Assembly (NCBI RefSeq): GCF_047345485.1
Contig: NZ_JBLFEN010000004.1
Span: 62,001-126,000, forward strand
Direction of reading: 5' to 3'
Origin: Jejuia sp047345485
Lineage (GTDB): Bacteria > Bacteroidota > Bacteroidia > Flavobacteriales > Flavobacteriaceae
DNA: 64,000 nt
Positions 16,853 to 24,090 of the stretch are shown one piece after another. Position 1 is the stretch's first letter, and the number at the start of each line of letters is the position of its first letter. Under the pieces are notes generated by a model. That model did not search any database. It was not told the origin of the DNA and worked only from the letters and a program-made list of their open reading frames with translations. The position numbers and the translations under genes are program-made.

Positions 16853-16948
16853 TTCTTTTTTCCTTTCTATTTCAGAATAAAATGTAACCGTAACTTAGGC
16901 TATGGTTAAATTTCTTTTTTCATATAAAGAAAAAAATTATCATTTTGT
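16853..16948. repeat. Dispersed repeat, copy 2
   Basis: This aligns with 10799-10886: shared parts include TTCTTTTTT, CTATTTCAGAATAAAA, CCGTAACTTAGGCTATG and the tail TTTCATATAAA. The core AACCGTA/TATGGTT can pair with one G-U. It lies in the presumed leader of secA. Confidence 0.5.
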
Positions 16949-16992
16949 TTTATCATAAATTTCAAATAAGAACTGATTTTAAAAGCGACTTT

Positions 16993-17000
16993 CAAAGATA
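16993..17000 (-). promoter_or_regulatory. -7 box upstream of secA
   Basis: The minus strand reads TATCTTTG, an exact match to TAnnTTTG, about 240 bases upstream of the secA ATG. No TTTG lies at standard distance. It is the only exact box I found in the secA upstream region. Confidence 0.45.
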
Positions 17001-17033
17001 CATTTTGTTCAACTTTTTTCTACTGCATAGGAC

Positions 17034-17062
17034 AAAAAAAAAGCCTCAAATCGAGACTTTTT
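17034..17062 (-). terminator. Rho-independent terminator of the DUF2795 gene
   Basis: In minus-strand RNA, AAAAAGUCUC pairs with GAGGCUUUUU (one U-G pair) around a five-base loop, followed by a run of U. It begins 25 bases after the stop codon of the DUF2795 gene. Confidence 0.8.
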
Positions 17063-17086
17063 AATCTATGCTGCTATGCTTTATAT

Positions 17087-17308
17087 TTAATATTCATCTT
17101 CATTCCAGAGGTAATCCTCGTCGGTTGGATAGTCAGACCAGATTTCCTCAATCGAATCGTACGAGTCTCCCTCGTCTTCAATAGACTGTAAGTTTTCTAC
17201 AACTTCCAAAGGTGCTCCCGTTCTAATAGCGTAATCTATCAATTCGTCCTTTGTCGCTGGCCATGGTGCATCACTTAAATATGATGCTAATTCTAAAGTC
17301 CAATACAT
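17087..17308 (-). CDS. DUF2795 domain-containing protein
   Basis: This encodes a 73-residue acidic protein. Residues 1-40 (MYWTLELASYLSDAPWPATK, then DELIDYAIRTGAP) match the DUF2795 fold, a small helical domain found across bacteria. The C-terminal third is a very acidic Asp/Glu/Tyr/Trp tail. Flavobacterial genomes usually carry one such gene, and its role is unknown. It has its own promoter (17330-17359) and its own terminator (17034-17062), so it forms a single-gene unit. Confidence 0.88.
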   Translation of the reverse strand: MYWTLELASYLSDAPWPATKDELIDYAIRTGAPLEVVENLQSIEDEGDSYDSIEEIWSDYPTDEDYLWNEDEY

Positions 17309-17329
17309 TTCTTAATGTTTAATTTTCTG

Positions 17330-17359
17330 CAAAAATAATTTTTTAGTTTAAACACGCAA
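17330..17359 (-). promoter_or_regulatory. Promoter of the DUF2795 gene (-33 and -7 boxes)
   Basis: On the minus strand TTG (17359-17357) is followed after 19 bases by TATTTTTG (17337-17330), a full TAnnTTTG match at the standard Bacteroidota spacing. The ATG lies 21 bases after the -7 box. Confidence 0.65.
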
Positions 17360-17458
17360 GAAAAAAGTGAAATATTTAATCAATAATTAAAAGAACATAT
17401 CTCTTTGTACTCAAAACACTCGAAATTATTTCCGCTTTGTTAATAATAACGTAACATA

Positions 17459-17481
17459 ACAGCTTTTTTTAAATAAGCTGT
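17459..17481 (-). terminator. Weak hairpin after the cobalamin adenosyltransferase gene
   Basis: ACAGCTT (17459-17465) pairs with AAGCTGT (17475-17481) across a nine-base AT-rich loop, 20 bases downstream of the stop codon. The stem is short and no strong T-run follows on the minus strand, so it is only a candidate. Confidence 0.35.
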
Positions 17482-17501
17482 AAATTTAGATTCTAATAAG
17501 A

Positions 17502-18074
17502 TTAATACTTCTCAGGAATCCATTTAATTTCATTTGCTTGTAAATCAGAAGACAATTTTCGTGCCAACACAAAAAGGTAGTCAGAAAGGCGGTTTAGGTA
17601 CCTTAACGCATTAGCCTCAAAAGGTTCTAAATCGTTTAAAGCTGAGGCTAAACGTTCTGCACGCCTGCAAACACAACGTGCAATATGACAGAATGACACC
17701 GTTTGATGCCCGCCAGGGAGTACAAAATGAGTCATTGGTGGTAAAGCTGCATTCATCTCGTCCATTTCTTGTTCTAATAGTTCAATATCGGTAGCTTTTA
17801 TTTTTTCGATATTTAAACGCTCTTTTCCATTTTTTAAAATAGCTTTTTCAGGATCGGTTGCTAAAATAGCACCAACTGTAAAGAGTTTATCTTGTACAAC
17901 CATTAATAATTCTTTGTAATGTTGGTTGATGTCTTGGTCTCTAATTAACCCCAAATGCGAGTTTAACTCGTCAACGGTTCCATAACTATCAATTCTAATG
18001 TGGTGCTTAGGTACACGCGTACCACCAAATAGTGCGGTAGTACCTTTATCGCCTGTTTTTGTGTAAATTTTCAT
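17502..18074 (-). CDS. Cob(I)yrinic acid a,c-diamide adenosyltransferase, PduO type
   Basis: This 190-residue enzyme transfers the adenosyl group of ATP to cob(I)alamin, making adenosylcobalamin. The N-terminal signature KIYTKTGDKGTTALFGGTRV binds ATP, and GTVDELNSHLGLIRDQ, FVLPGG and RCVCRRAERLA complete the PduO helical-bundle motifs. It probably supplies coenzyme B12 to methylmalonyl-CoA mutase, whose chaperone MeaB is encoded at 3.1-4.2 kb. It stands alone, with a TAAATTTG box about 40 bases upstream. Confidence 0.95.
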   Translation of the reverse strand: MKIYTKTGDKGTTALFGGTRVPKHHIRIDSYGTVDELNSHLGLIRDQDINQHYKELLMVVQDKLFTVGAILATDPEKAILKNGKERLNIEKIKATDIELLEQEMDEMNAALPPMTHFVLPGGHQTVSFCHIARCVCRRAERLASALNDLEPFEANALRYLNRLSDYLFVLARKLSSDLQANEIKWIPEKY

Positions 18075-18113
18075 TTTTTTCTTAGCAAAGGCGAATCAAC
18101 GCCATGTTTTAAT

Positions 18114-18121
18114 CAAATTTA
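18114..18121 (-). promoter_or_regulatory. -7 box of the cobalamin adenosyltransferase gene
   Basis: The minus strand reads TAAATTTG, matching TAnnTTTG, 39 bases before the ATG. A TTTG at 18151-18148 is too far upstream (26 bases) to be a standard -33 element. Confidence 0.45.
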
Positions 18122-18169
18122 AGAGAAATCTAGGGAAAGCACTAATTCAAAGGATAATTTTTGAGATAT

Positions 18170-18322
18170 TTAGACATCAGTTTTGTGTATGTCATTATCT
18201 TTCTTCATACAACTACGTTTAAACATGGTATCTCTATGTTTCTTTTCTCGCCGTTTACTTAAAGTGTTAGAAACCAATCTTATCAAAACAAAAATGATAG
18301 ATAGTATAAGTATTGTTCTCAT
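18170..18322 (-). CDS. Possible small single-pass membrane protein
   Basis: A 50-codon frame from ATG 18322 encodes MRTILILSIIFVLIRLVSNT, one hydrophobic segment, followed by a basic tail (LSKRREKKHRD and onward). A hydrophobic helix with a positively charged tail is typical of real small membrane proteins, and it fills part of an otherwise empty gap of about 450 bases. No promoter box or recognised homologue supports it, so it remains a candidate. Confidence 0.3.
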   Translation of the reverse strand: MRTILILSIIFVLIRLVSNTLSKRREKKHRDTMFKRSCMKKDNDIHKTDV

Positions 18323-18492
18323 TTAAATACATTTTTTTCTTCTTATTAAAGTCGCCCTTAAACGTTTTACGTTGTTTTATGGGTTTAGCCAAAAAAAAGT
18401 GATATTAGTTAAAACTGATAATAATCTGTAGTAACATAATTGTAATTTTATTTAAAGTTAAGAATTTAAAGCGTCTTTAATAGAAAAAAAAT

Positions 18493-18500
18493 TACATTTG
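18493..18500 (+). promoter_or_regulatory. -7 box of the OmpA-family gene
   Basis: TACATTTG matches TAnnTTTG and lies 23 bases before the ATG at 18524. No clear TTTG is seen upstream at standard spacing. Confidence 0.55.
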
Positions 18501-18523
18501 TTACTCTCTTAATTATTGCCTTT

Positions 18524-20500
18524 ATGAGGAAATTTTATGTGTTAGTTTTCTGTGTTTTAGCGGCTTCTGATTATTTAGAAGCACAATCTTATATGGGTTT
18601 TACTTCAGATAATTATAGTGGTGTAAATGCCGTTACCCTAAACCCAGCAAATATTACTGATTCGCCATATAAATTAGATATACATCTAGCAGGTATAAGT
18701 GCGTTTGCGAGTAACGACTATTTTGGAGTTAATGTGTTTGATGCGTTAAAAAGTGGCTATAATTTTAGCTCAGCGCCCACACAATCACCATCAAATAATA
18801 ATAGAGGTGCCGGTAATTTTGATGTTTTAGGGCCGTCATTATTATTTAATCTTAACGCAAATAGTACACTAGCAATTTTTACTAGAGGACGCCTTTTTTT
18901 TAATGCTGACGATATTAGTGGTGCAAGTATATCGTCTATAAATAATGATACTACTGGAGATTTTAATATTGATGAAGACAGATTTAATAGTCTTGGAAAT
19001 GCTTGGACAGAATTTGGACTAGCTTACGCCAGAACTATTTTAAATAATAAGCAAAACAAGTTGAAAGGAGGTATATCGTTAAAATATTTAAAAGGACAGG
19101 GAAGTGCATATGCTTTTGGAGAAGATTTTAGTATTACTTATGATGCGGATGGTACAGATTTGGGTGGTGGAGAAACCACAGGGCGTATTGCTTCGTCAGG
19201 GACACTAAACTATGGGAGGTTTGAAGAGTTTGATGCCGATAATTACAACTACGAATCACCAAGTAATTCTAGTGGTTACGGAATAGATTTTGGTTTAACT
19301 TATGATTGGAACCCTAATGGTTTTTCGGGAAACGGTGTAAACGATTATAAATTGCGAATTGGTTTAAGTGTTACAGATATTGGATTTGTTAATTATAAAG
19401 ATGGTATTCGCGAAGCTTATGGTATTAATAATGCAGGCGAAAGTGAGGCTGACTTTGATGATGCGGAAAGCCTTGGTGAATTTTTAAATGAGTTTTATGT
19501 GTTGGGTGGCTCTGGTATTGGTTATAAAATAGATTTACCATCTGCACTTCATGTAAATTTAGATTGGAATTTAAACTCAAAGTTTTTTATAAATGTTAAT
19601 ACTGATGTATCGTTAATATCTAAAACTAGAATAACAGCAAACCGAATTACAAATACCGTATCGCTAACGCCACGATACCAAAGTAAGTGGTTTAGTTTTT
19701 ATGTACCATTAAGTGTTGTACAGCGTAATGGATTAAGGTTGGGTGCTGGCCTTCGAGCAGGACCTTTGTATATAGGTTCTGGATCAATAATTTCTGCATT
19801 AGCCAGTGATAATAACCAACACGCTGATGTATATGCAGGATTAAAAATACCCATTTACAAAAATACGCCTAAGGATACAGACGAAGATGGTATTATTGAT
19901 AAAAAAGATAATTGTCCTAAAGAATTTGGACCATTAGAAAACAATGGTTGCCCATGGGGTGATAAAGATGAAGACGGTATTTTAGATCATGAAGATACAT
20001 GCCCTGATGAAGTAGGCCCTATTGAAAATAAAGGCTGCCCATGGAAAGATACTGATGGTGATGGTATTCTCGATAAAGACGATAATTGTATTGAAGAAGC
20101 AGGTACTATACCAAATAATGGTTGCCCCGAAGGAGAAGTTACAGAGGAGATTCAAAAAACGTTAAATGCTTTTGCAAAAACTATTTTGTTTGATTCTGGT
20201 ACTTCAATGATAAAAACTGAGTCTAATCAGGTTTTAGGTGAAATTATTGCCATTTTAAATGAATATCCAAGTGCTGGATTTACAATAGAAGGGCATACGG
20301 ATAGTGTTGGTAAAGAAACATCAAATTTTGTGCTTTCTGAAGCTAGAGCTAATGCGGTGAAAGACTTTTTAGTAAGTAATGGTATAGATTCTAATAGATT
20401 ATTAACTGTTGGATATGGAGAAAGCAAGCCTATTTTTAGTAATAAAACAAGCTACGGAAGATCAAGGAATAGAAGAGTAGAAATTAATTTGATAGATTAG
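18524..20500 (+). CDS. DUF5723-type outer membrane protein with TSP3 repeats and OmpA domain
   Basis: This 658-residue envelope protein has a signal peptide (about 1-20), a beta-barrel-like region (about 21-445, resembling DUF5723 of Bacteroidota), three thrombospondin type 3 calcium-binding repeats (about 450-535; DTDEDGIIDKKDNCP and relatives), and a C-terminal OmpA domain (about 550-657). The OmpA part shows ILFDSG, IEGHTDSVG, LSEARANAVKDFL and NRRVEINL, residues that bind diaminopimelate of peptidoglycan. It should tie the outer membrane to the cell wall. It is transcribed alone from a box 23 bases upstream and converges on the next gene. Confidence 0.88.
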   Translation: MRKFYVLVFCVLAASDYLEAQSYMGFTSDNYSGVNAVTLNPANITDSPYKLDIHLAGISAFASNDYFGVNVFDALKSGYNFSSAPTQSPSNNNRGAGNFDVLGPSLLFNLNANSTLAIFTRGRLFFNADDISGASISSINNDTTGDFNIDEDRFNSLGNAWTEFGLAYARTILNNKQNKLKGGISLKYLKGQGSAYAFGEDFSITYDADGTDLGGGETTGRIASSGTLNYGRFEEFDADNYNYESPSNSSGYGIDFGLTYDWNPNGFSGNGVNDYKLRIGLSVTDIGFVNYKDGIREAYGINNAGESEADFDDAESLGEFLNEFYVLGGSGIGYKIDLPSALHVNLDWNLNSKFFINVNTDVSLISKTRITANRITNTVSLTPRYQSKWFSFYVPLSVVQRNGLRLGAGLRAGPLYIGSGSIISALASDNNQHADVYAGLKIPIYKNTPKDTDEDGIIDKKDNCPKEFGPLENNGCPWGDKDEDGILDHEDTCPDEVGPIENKGCPWKDTDGDGILDKDDNCIEEAGTIPNNGCPEGEVTEEIQKTLNAFAKTILFDSGTSMIKTESNQVLGEIIAILNEYPSAGFTIEGHTDSVGKETSNFVLSEARANAVKDFLVSNGIDSNRLLTVGYGESKPIFSNKTSYGRSRNRRVEINLID

Positions 20501-20518
20501 CCTAATGTCTTAAAACAT

Positions 20519-21292
20519 TTAAGTCCTTATTACAAAATGCTCTTTTAATTGTTCTTTTCTAAAGAAAACAATACCCCAATAAAACGTATCAACAGTTACG
20601 GTTACTTTAGGGTGTTGCTTAATAACCTCCCAAGCTTCCGTCATACCTTTAGACCAGTAAATATCATCAAAAATAAATACTGAATCGTTATGTGCTTTAT
20701 CTATTAACATTTCAAAATACATAAGTGTAGCCTCTTTTTGATGATTGCCATCAAAGAAAATCAAATCAAATTTTGGGTGTTTTAGTTTAGGTATAATTTC
20801 TAAAAAATCACCTGTAATCACATCTATATTTTTAAGGTGTAATTGCTGAAAATGATGTTTAGCGTATTTTGAAATTTCTGGGCAACCCTCAATAGTTGTA
20901 ATTATAGCATCAGGATTACTTAAAGCCAACACGTGTGTTGCTACTCCTAACGATGTGCCAAGTTCTAATATTGAGTTTGAAGCAAAGTGCTTATTAATTC
21001 GATACAGAAGTCTAGCATTTTTTTTGGAAATAGAAACATGTTTTACAATATCAGAAACTTGTCTTGATTTTGATTTTAGTTTGTGGCTACCAGCACCAAA
21101 ATCGGTAACAGTAATATTATCATTTGTCTGTTTTAAGCGTATTCTAAAGTCTATACTCTTGTTATAATCATGATACTTTTTTTTATCGTAAAAACAGGTG
21201 GTAATTAAGTTGTAAATAAACGGAGAATGAACACCATGTTGGTTAGTAGATTTAAAAATGAATTTTATGTACTGTTTAATCTGATAAAACAT
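20519..21292 (-). CDS. O-methyltransferase-like class I SAM-dependent methyltransferase
   Basis: This 257-residue soluble protein has a Rossmann methyltransferase core: motif I ILELGTSLGVATHVLAL, the acidic residue of strand two in TTIEGCPE, and FDLIFFDGNHQKEATLMYFE, which resembles the metal-dependent O-methyltransferase family 3 (O-MT/CmoA-like with an FDGNH motif). The N-terminus (KQYIKFIFKSTNQHGVHSPF) is conserved in flavobacterial relatives. It starts ten bases after the ABC-F gene and is probably co-transcribed with it. The acceptor is unknown. Confidence 0.82.
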   Translation of the reverse strand: MFYQIKQYIKFIFKSTNQHGVHSPFIYNLITTCFYDKKKYHDYNKSIDFRIRLKQTNDNITVTDFGAGSHKLKSKSRQVSDIVKHVSISKKNARLLYRINKHFASNSILELGTSLGVATHVLALSNPDAIITTIEGCPEISKYAKHHFQQLHLKNIDVITGDFLEIIPKLKHPKFDLIFFDGNHQKEATLMYFEMLIDKAHNDSVFIFDDIYWSKGMTEAWEVIKQHPKVTVTVDTFYWGIVFFRKEQLKEHFVIRT

Positions 21293-21302
21293 TTTAATCT
21301 AA

Positions 21303-23171
21303 TTAGCCTTCTAATTTTGCCGATAATTCAAACCAACGCTCCTCTTTACGTTCTATAGTATCAATAATTTTTTGTAAATCGTCAGAAAGTGTATTAATCT
21401 CATCTTGTGTTAAATCAGGATTATTAAATTTACTTTCTAATTCTCTTTTGTCAAATGCTAAGCTATTTAGTTTACTTTCAATATTTCTTAGCTCTTTGTC
21501 TTCATTAAAACTTAGTTTAGAGGCTTCGTTTTGTTTTTTAGAGTGTTTTTCTTTTTTAGTATCAGTATTTGCTGTGTTTGAAATTATAGGTTGGCTATCT
21601 TCATAAACTCTATAATCTGAGTAGTTACCAGGGAAATCTTCAATAACACCTTCACCTTTAAAAACAAATAAATGGTCTATTACTTTATCCATAAAATACC
21701 TGTCGTGCGTTACAACTATAACACAACCAGGAAAATCTAAAAGAAAACTCTCTAAAACATTTAGTGTAACAATATCCAAATCGTTTGTAGGTTCATCTAA
21801 AATTAAAAAATTGGGATTTTGAATTAAAACAGTACATAAGTACAAGCGTTTACGCTCGCCACCACTCAATTTTTCAACATAATCATATTGCTTTTTTCTG
21901 CTGAATAAAAATCGTTCTAGTAGTTGTTGGGCACTAATTTGTCGCCCTTTTTTTAATGGAATATAGTCTCCAAATTCCTTTATAATATCAATAACCTTTT
22001 GTTCTGGTTTTATGTTAATACCGTTTTGTGTATAATACCCAAATTTAACAGTGTCACCTTTAATAACCTTACCAGAATCTGGTTGTGCAGTTTGGGTTAA
22101 AATATTAAGAAATGTAGTTTTTCCTGTACCATTTTTACCAATGATACCAACGCGCTCGCCTTTTTTGAAAGTATATTCAAATTTATCGAGTATGGTTTTA
22201 TCTTTAAACGCTTTAGAAACATTATGAAACTCTAAAATTTTGCTTCCTAAACGTTCCATATTTAATTCTAACTGGATTTCATGGTCGTTTCTACGTTGGT
22301 GCGCCCTATGTTTAATATCGGCAAAATCATCAATTCTAGATTTAGATTTTGTGGTTCTAGCTTTGGGTTGTCGGCGCATCCAAGTAAGCTCCTTTTTAAA
22401 AAGTTGCTTTGCTTTATTGGTTTCTACAGCTTCTCGCTCAATTCTAGCATCTCGTTTTTCTAGGTAGTATGAATAATTTCCTTTGTAACTGTATAGTTCA
22501 CCTTCATCTAGCTCAATAATTTCATTACACACGCGCTCTAAAAAATAACGATCGTGTGTTACCATAAAAAGAGTGATGTTTTCTTTTGCAAAAAACGCTT
22601 CTAACCACTCTATCATTTCTAAATCTAAATGATTAGTTGGTTCGTCTAAAACGAGTAAATCTGGTTTATTAATTAAGGCATTTGCTAATGCCAAACGTTT
22701 TTTTTGTCCACCAGAAAGGGTGCTTACTTTTTGACTTAAATCATCAAGTTTTAACTTAAAAAGAATTTGTTTGTAAAGGGTTTCGAAATCCCAAGCTTGG
22801 TGAAGATCCATAGCATCAAATGCGGCTTGGTAGTTTTCGGTATCTTCAGGGTTTAAAAGAGCTTTTTCATAATTAGCAATAATTTTTAAAATAGGATTTT
22901 CGCTAGCTAAAATAGTGTCTTCAATAGTAAGTGTACTGTCAAACTTTGGGTCTTGAGATAAAAAAGACACTTTAATATCTTTACGGTAAATAATATTTCC
23001 AGAGTCTGCAACATCAGTTCCAGATAGTATATTTAATATAGATGTTTTACCTGTTCCATTTTTTGCAATAAATGCTATTTTTTGATCTTTATGGACACTA
23101 AATGAAATATTTTCAAAAAGTGTAAGTTCTCCATAAGACTTTGTTATGTTTTCTACAGTTAAATAATTCAA
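21303..23171 (-). CDS. ABC-F family ATP-binding cassette protein (Uup-like)
   Basis: This 622-residue soluble protein has two ABC ATPase domains and no membrane segment, the mark of the ABC-F family that acts on the ribosome. Domain one has Walker A KNGTGKTS (37-44) and signature LSGGQ (152-156); domain two has GKNGTGKTT (about 345) and LSGGERKRL. Between them lies a linker of about 80 residues (the P-site tRNA interaction motif), and a charged coiled coil closes the protein (about 560-620), as in Uup. It may help ribosome rescue or disassembly; antibiotic protection is possible but not indicated. It is transcribed divergently from wza. Confidence 0.92.
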   Translation of the reverse strand: MNYLTVENITKSYGELTLFENISFSVHKDQKIAFIAKNGTGKTSILNILSGTDVADSGNIIYRKDIKVSFLSQDPKFDSTLTIEDTILASENPILKIIANYEKALLNPEDTENYQAAFDAMDLHQAWDFETLYKQILFKLKLDDLSQKVSTLSGGQKKRLALANALINKPDLLVLDEPTNHLDLEMIEWLEAFFAKENITLFMVTHDRYFLERVCNEIIELDEGELYSYKGNYSYYLEKRDARIEREAVETNKAKQLFKKELTWMRRQPKARTTKSKSRIDDFADIKHRAHQRRNDHEIQLELNMERLGSKILEFHNVSKAFKDKTILDKFEYTFKKGERVGIIGKNGTGKTTFLNILTQTAQPDSGKVIKGDTVKFGYYTQNGINIKPEQKVIDIIKEFGDYIPLKKGRQISAQQLLERFLFSRKKQYDYVEKLSGGERKRLYLCTVLIQNPNFLILDEPTNDLDIVTLNVLESFLLDFPGCVIVVTHDRYFMDKVIDHLFVFKGEGVIEDFPGNYSDYRVYEDSQPIISNTANTDTKKEKHSKKQNEASKLSFNEDKELRNIESKLNSLAFDKRELESKFNNPDLTQDEINTLSDDLQKIIDTIERKEERWFELSAKLEG

Positions 23172-23225
23172 TAGATATTGTTTTTAGAAATATTAGATAA
23201 AAACCCAAAAAATCCGATTAAAGTT

Positions 23226-23255
23226 TTGTTATTCACGATGAAAGGTTATATTTGT
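23226..23255 (+). promoter_or_regulatory. Near-consensus promoter of the polysaccharide locus
   Basis: TTTG (23226-23229), an 18-base spacer and TATATTTG (23248-23255) match the Bacteroidota housekeeping consensus TTTG-N17-20-TAnnTTTG. Transcription should start near 23262, upstream of the wza ATG at 23276. The alternative upstream ATG (23252) lies inside the -7 box, which rules it out as a start. Confidence 0.85.
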
Positions 23256-23275
23256 CATATCTCAAACCCCTTGAA

Positions 23276-24082
23276 ATGAAGCAATTTGTTTGTTTTTATC
23301 TACTAATTTTTGGTATCTTATTTAATTCTTGCATCTCAAATAAAGATGTAGTGTATTTGCAGGATAAAGGTACAACTGTTGATGCTACTGCGCAAATACA
23401 AAGTATGTCTGCACCTTACAGAGTGCAAGTAAATGATATACTTAGTATTAGTATAAAATCTACCGATAAAGAACTTAAGGAGCTGGTAGAGATTTTTCAA
23501 CCAACTGAGCAGTCTAGCGGTCTTATAAATGCTGAGAGTTTATATTTTAGTGGTTTTACGGTAGACTTACACGGAAATATTGAGTTTCCGATACTTGATA
23601 AAATAAATGTATTAGGTTTTACTACAGATGAAATTGAAGAAAAAGTAAAACAAGCACTTTTAGACAAATATTTAAAAGATGTATCAAAAATATTTATAAC
23701 TGTGAAATTGTCTGGCTTAAGATATACTGTTACAGGTGAAGTATCTGGTGGCGGTGTGCTAACCCTGTTTCAAGATCGTGTAAATATTATTGAAGCACTA
23801 GCAAATGCTGGTGATATAAAAGATACTGGAGATAGAACTGATGTTTTGGTAATTAGACAATACCCAGACGGCCAAAAAATACACCATATAGATTTAACAG
23901 ACAAGGTTGCTATGACCTCACCTTACTATTTCATACAACCCAATGATATGATTTTAGTTAAGCCGCTTAAAAGAAAAGCACTTGGTGCAGGACAAACCGC
24001 TTCGCAAACCATAACTACTTTAGCTAGTATTTTTTCTGTATTAGTATCAACATACCTGTTAACACGCCCCAATAACAACTAA
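23276..24082 (+). CDS. wza: Polysaccharide biosynthesis/export outer membrane lipoprotein (Wza-like)
   Basis: This 268-residue protein has a lipoprotein signal peptide with lipobox FNSC (cysteine near residue 19), a poly_export domain (YRVQVNDILSISIKS), a SLBB domain (YTVTGEVSGGGVLTLFQDRVNI) and a hydrophobic C-terminal segment (TITTLASIFSVLVSTYLLTR). Wza-type proteins form the outer-membrane channel through which capsule or exopolysaccharide leaves the cell, working with the Wzc kinase encoded eight bases downstream. The start is fixed by the promoter: ATG 23276 is the first start after the predicted transcription start. Confidence 0.93.
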   Translation: MKQFVCFYLLIFGILFNSCISNKDVVYLQDKGTTVDATAQIQSMSAPYRVQVNDILSISIKSTDKELKELVEIFQPTEQSSGLINAESLYFSGFTVDLHGNIEFPILDKINVLGFTTDEIEEKVKQALLDKYLKDVSKIFITVKLSGLRYTVTGEVSGGGVLTLFQDRVNIIEALANAGDIKDTGDRTDVLVIRQYPDGQKIHHIDLTDKVAMTSPYYFIQPNDMILVKPLKRKALGAGQTASQTITTLASIFSVLVSTYLLTRPNNN

Positions 24083-24090
24083 AATTTTTT

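Larger units (their letters stand above)
16753..17033. other. Long region upstream of secA
   Basis: About 280 bases lie between secA and the terminator of the next minus-strand gene. They hold a small palindrome CTAGGA-AAA-TCCTAG (16776-16790), copy 2 of a dispersed repeat (16853-16948) and a -7 box (16993-17000). If that box is used, the secA transcript has a leader of roughly 235 bases. No open frame of interest is seen. Confidence 0.5.

Noticed and set aside
21303..23171. ABC-F gene as part of the polysaccharide exporter
   Set aside because: It has two ATPase domains with a coiled-coil tail, no membrane partner, and is transcribed away from the locus; it is a ribosome-associated ABC-F protein.
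23252..23275. Upstream ATG that would add eight residues to Wza
   Set aside because: This ATG lies in the -7 box of the promoter, upstream of the predicted transcription start, and the shorter form gives a regular lipoprotein signal peptide.
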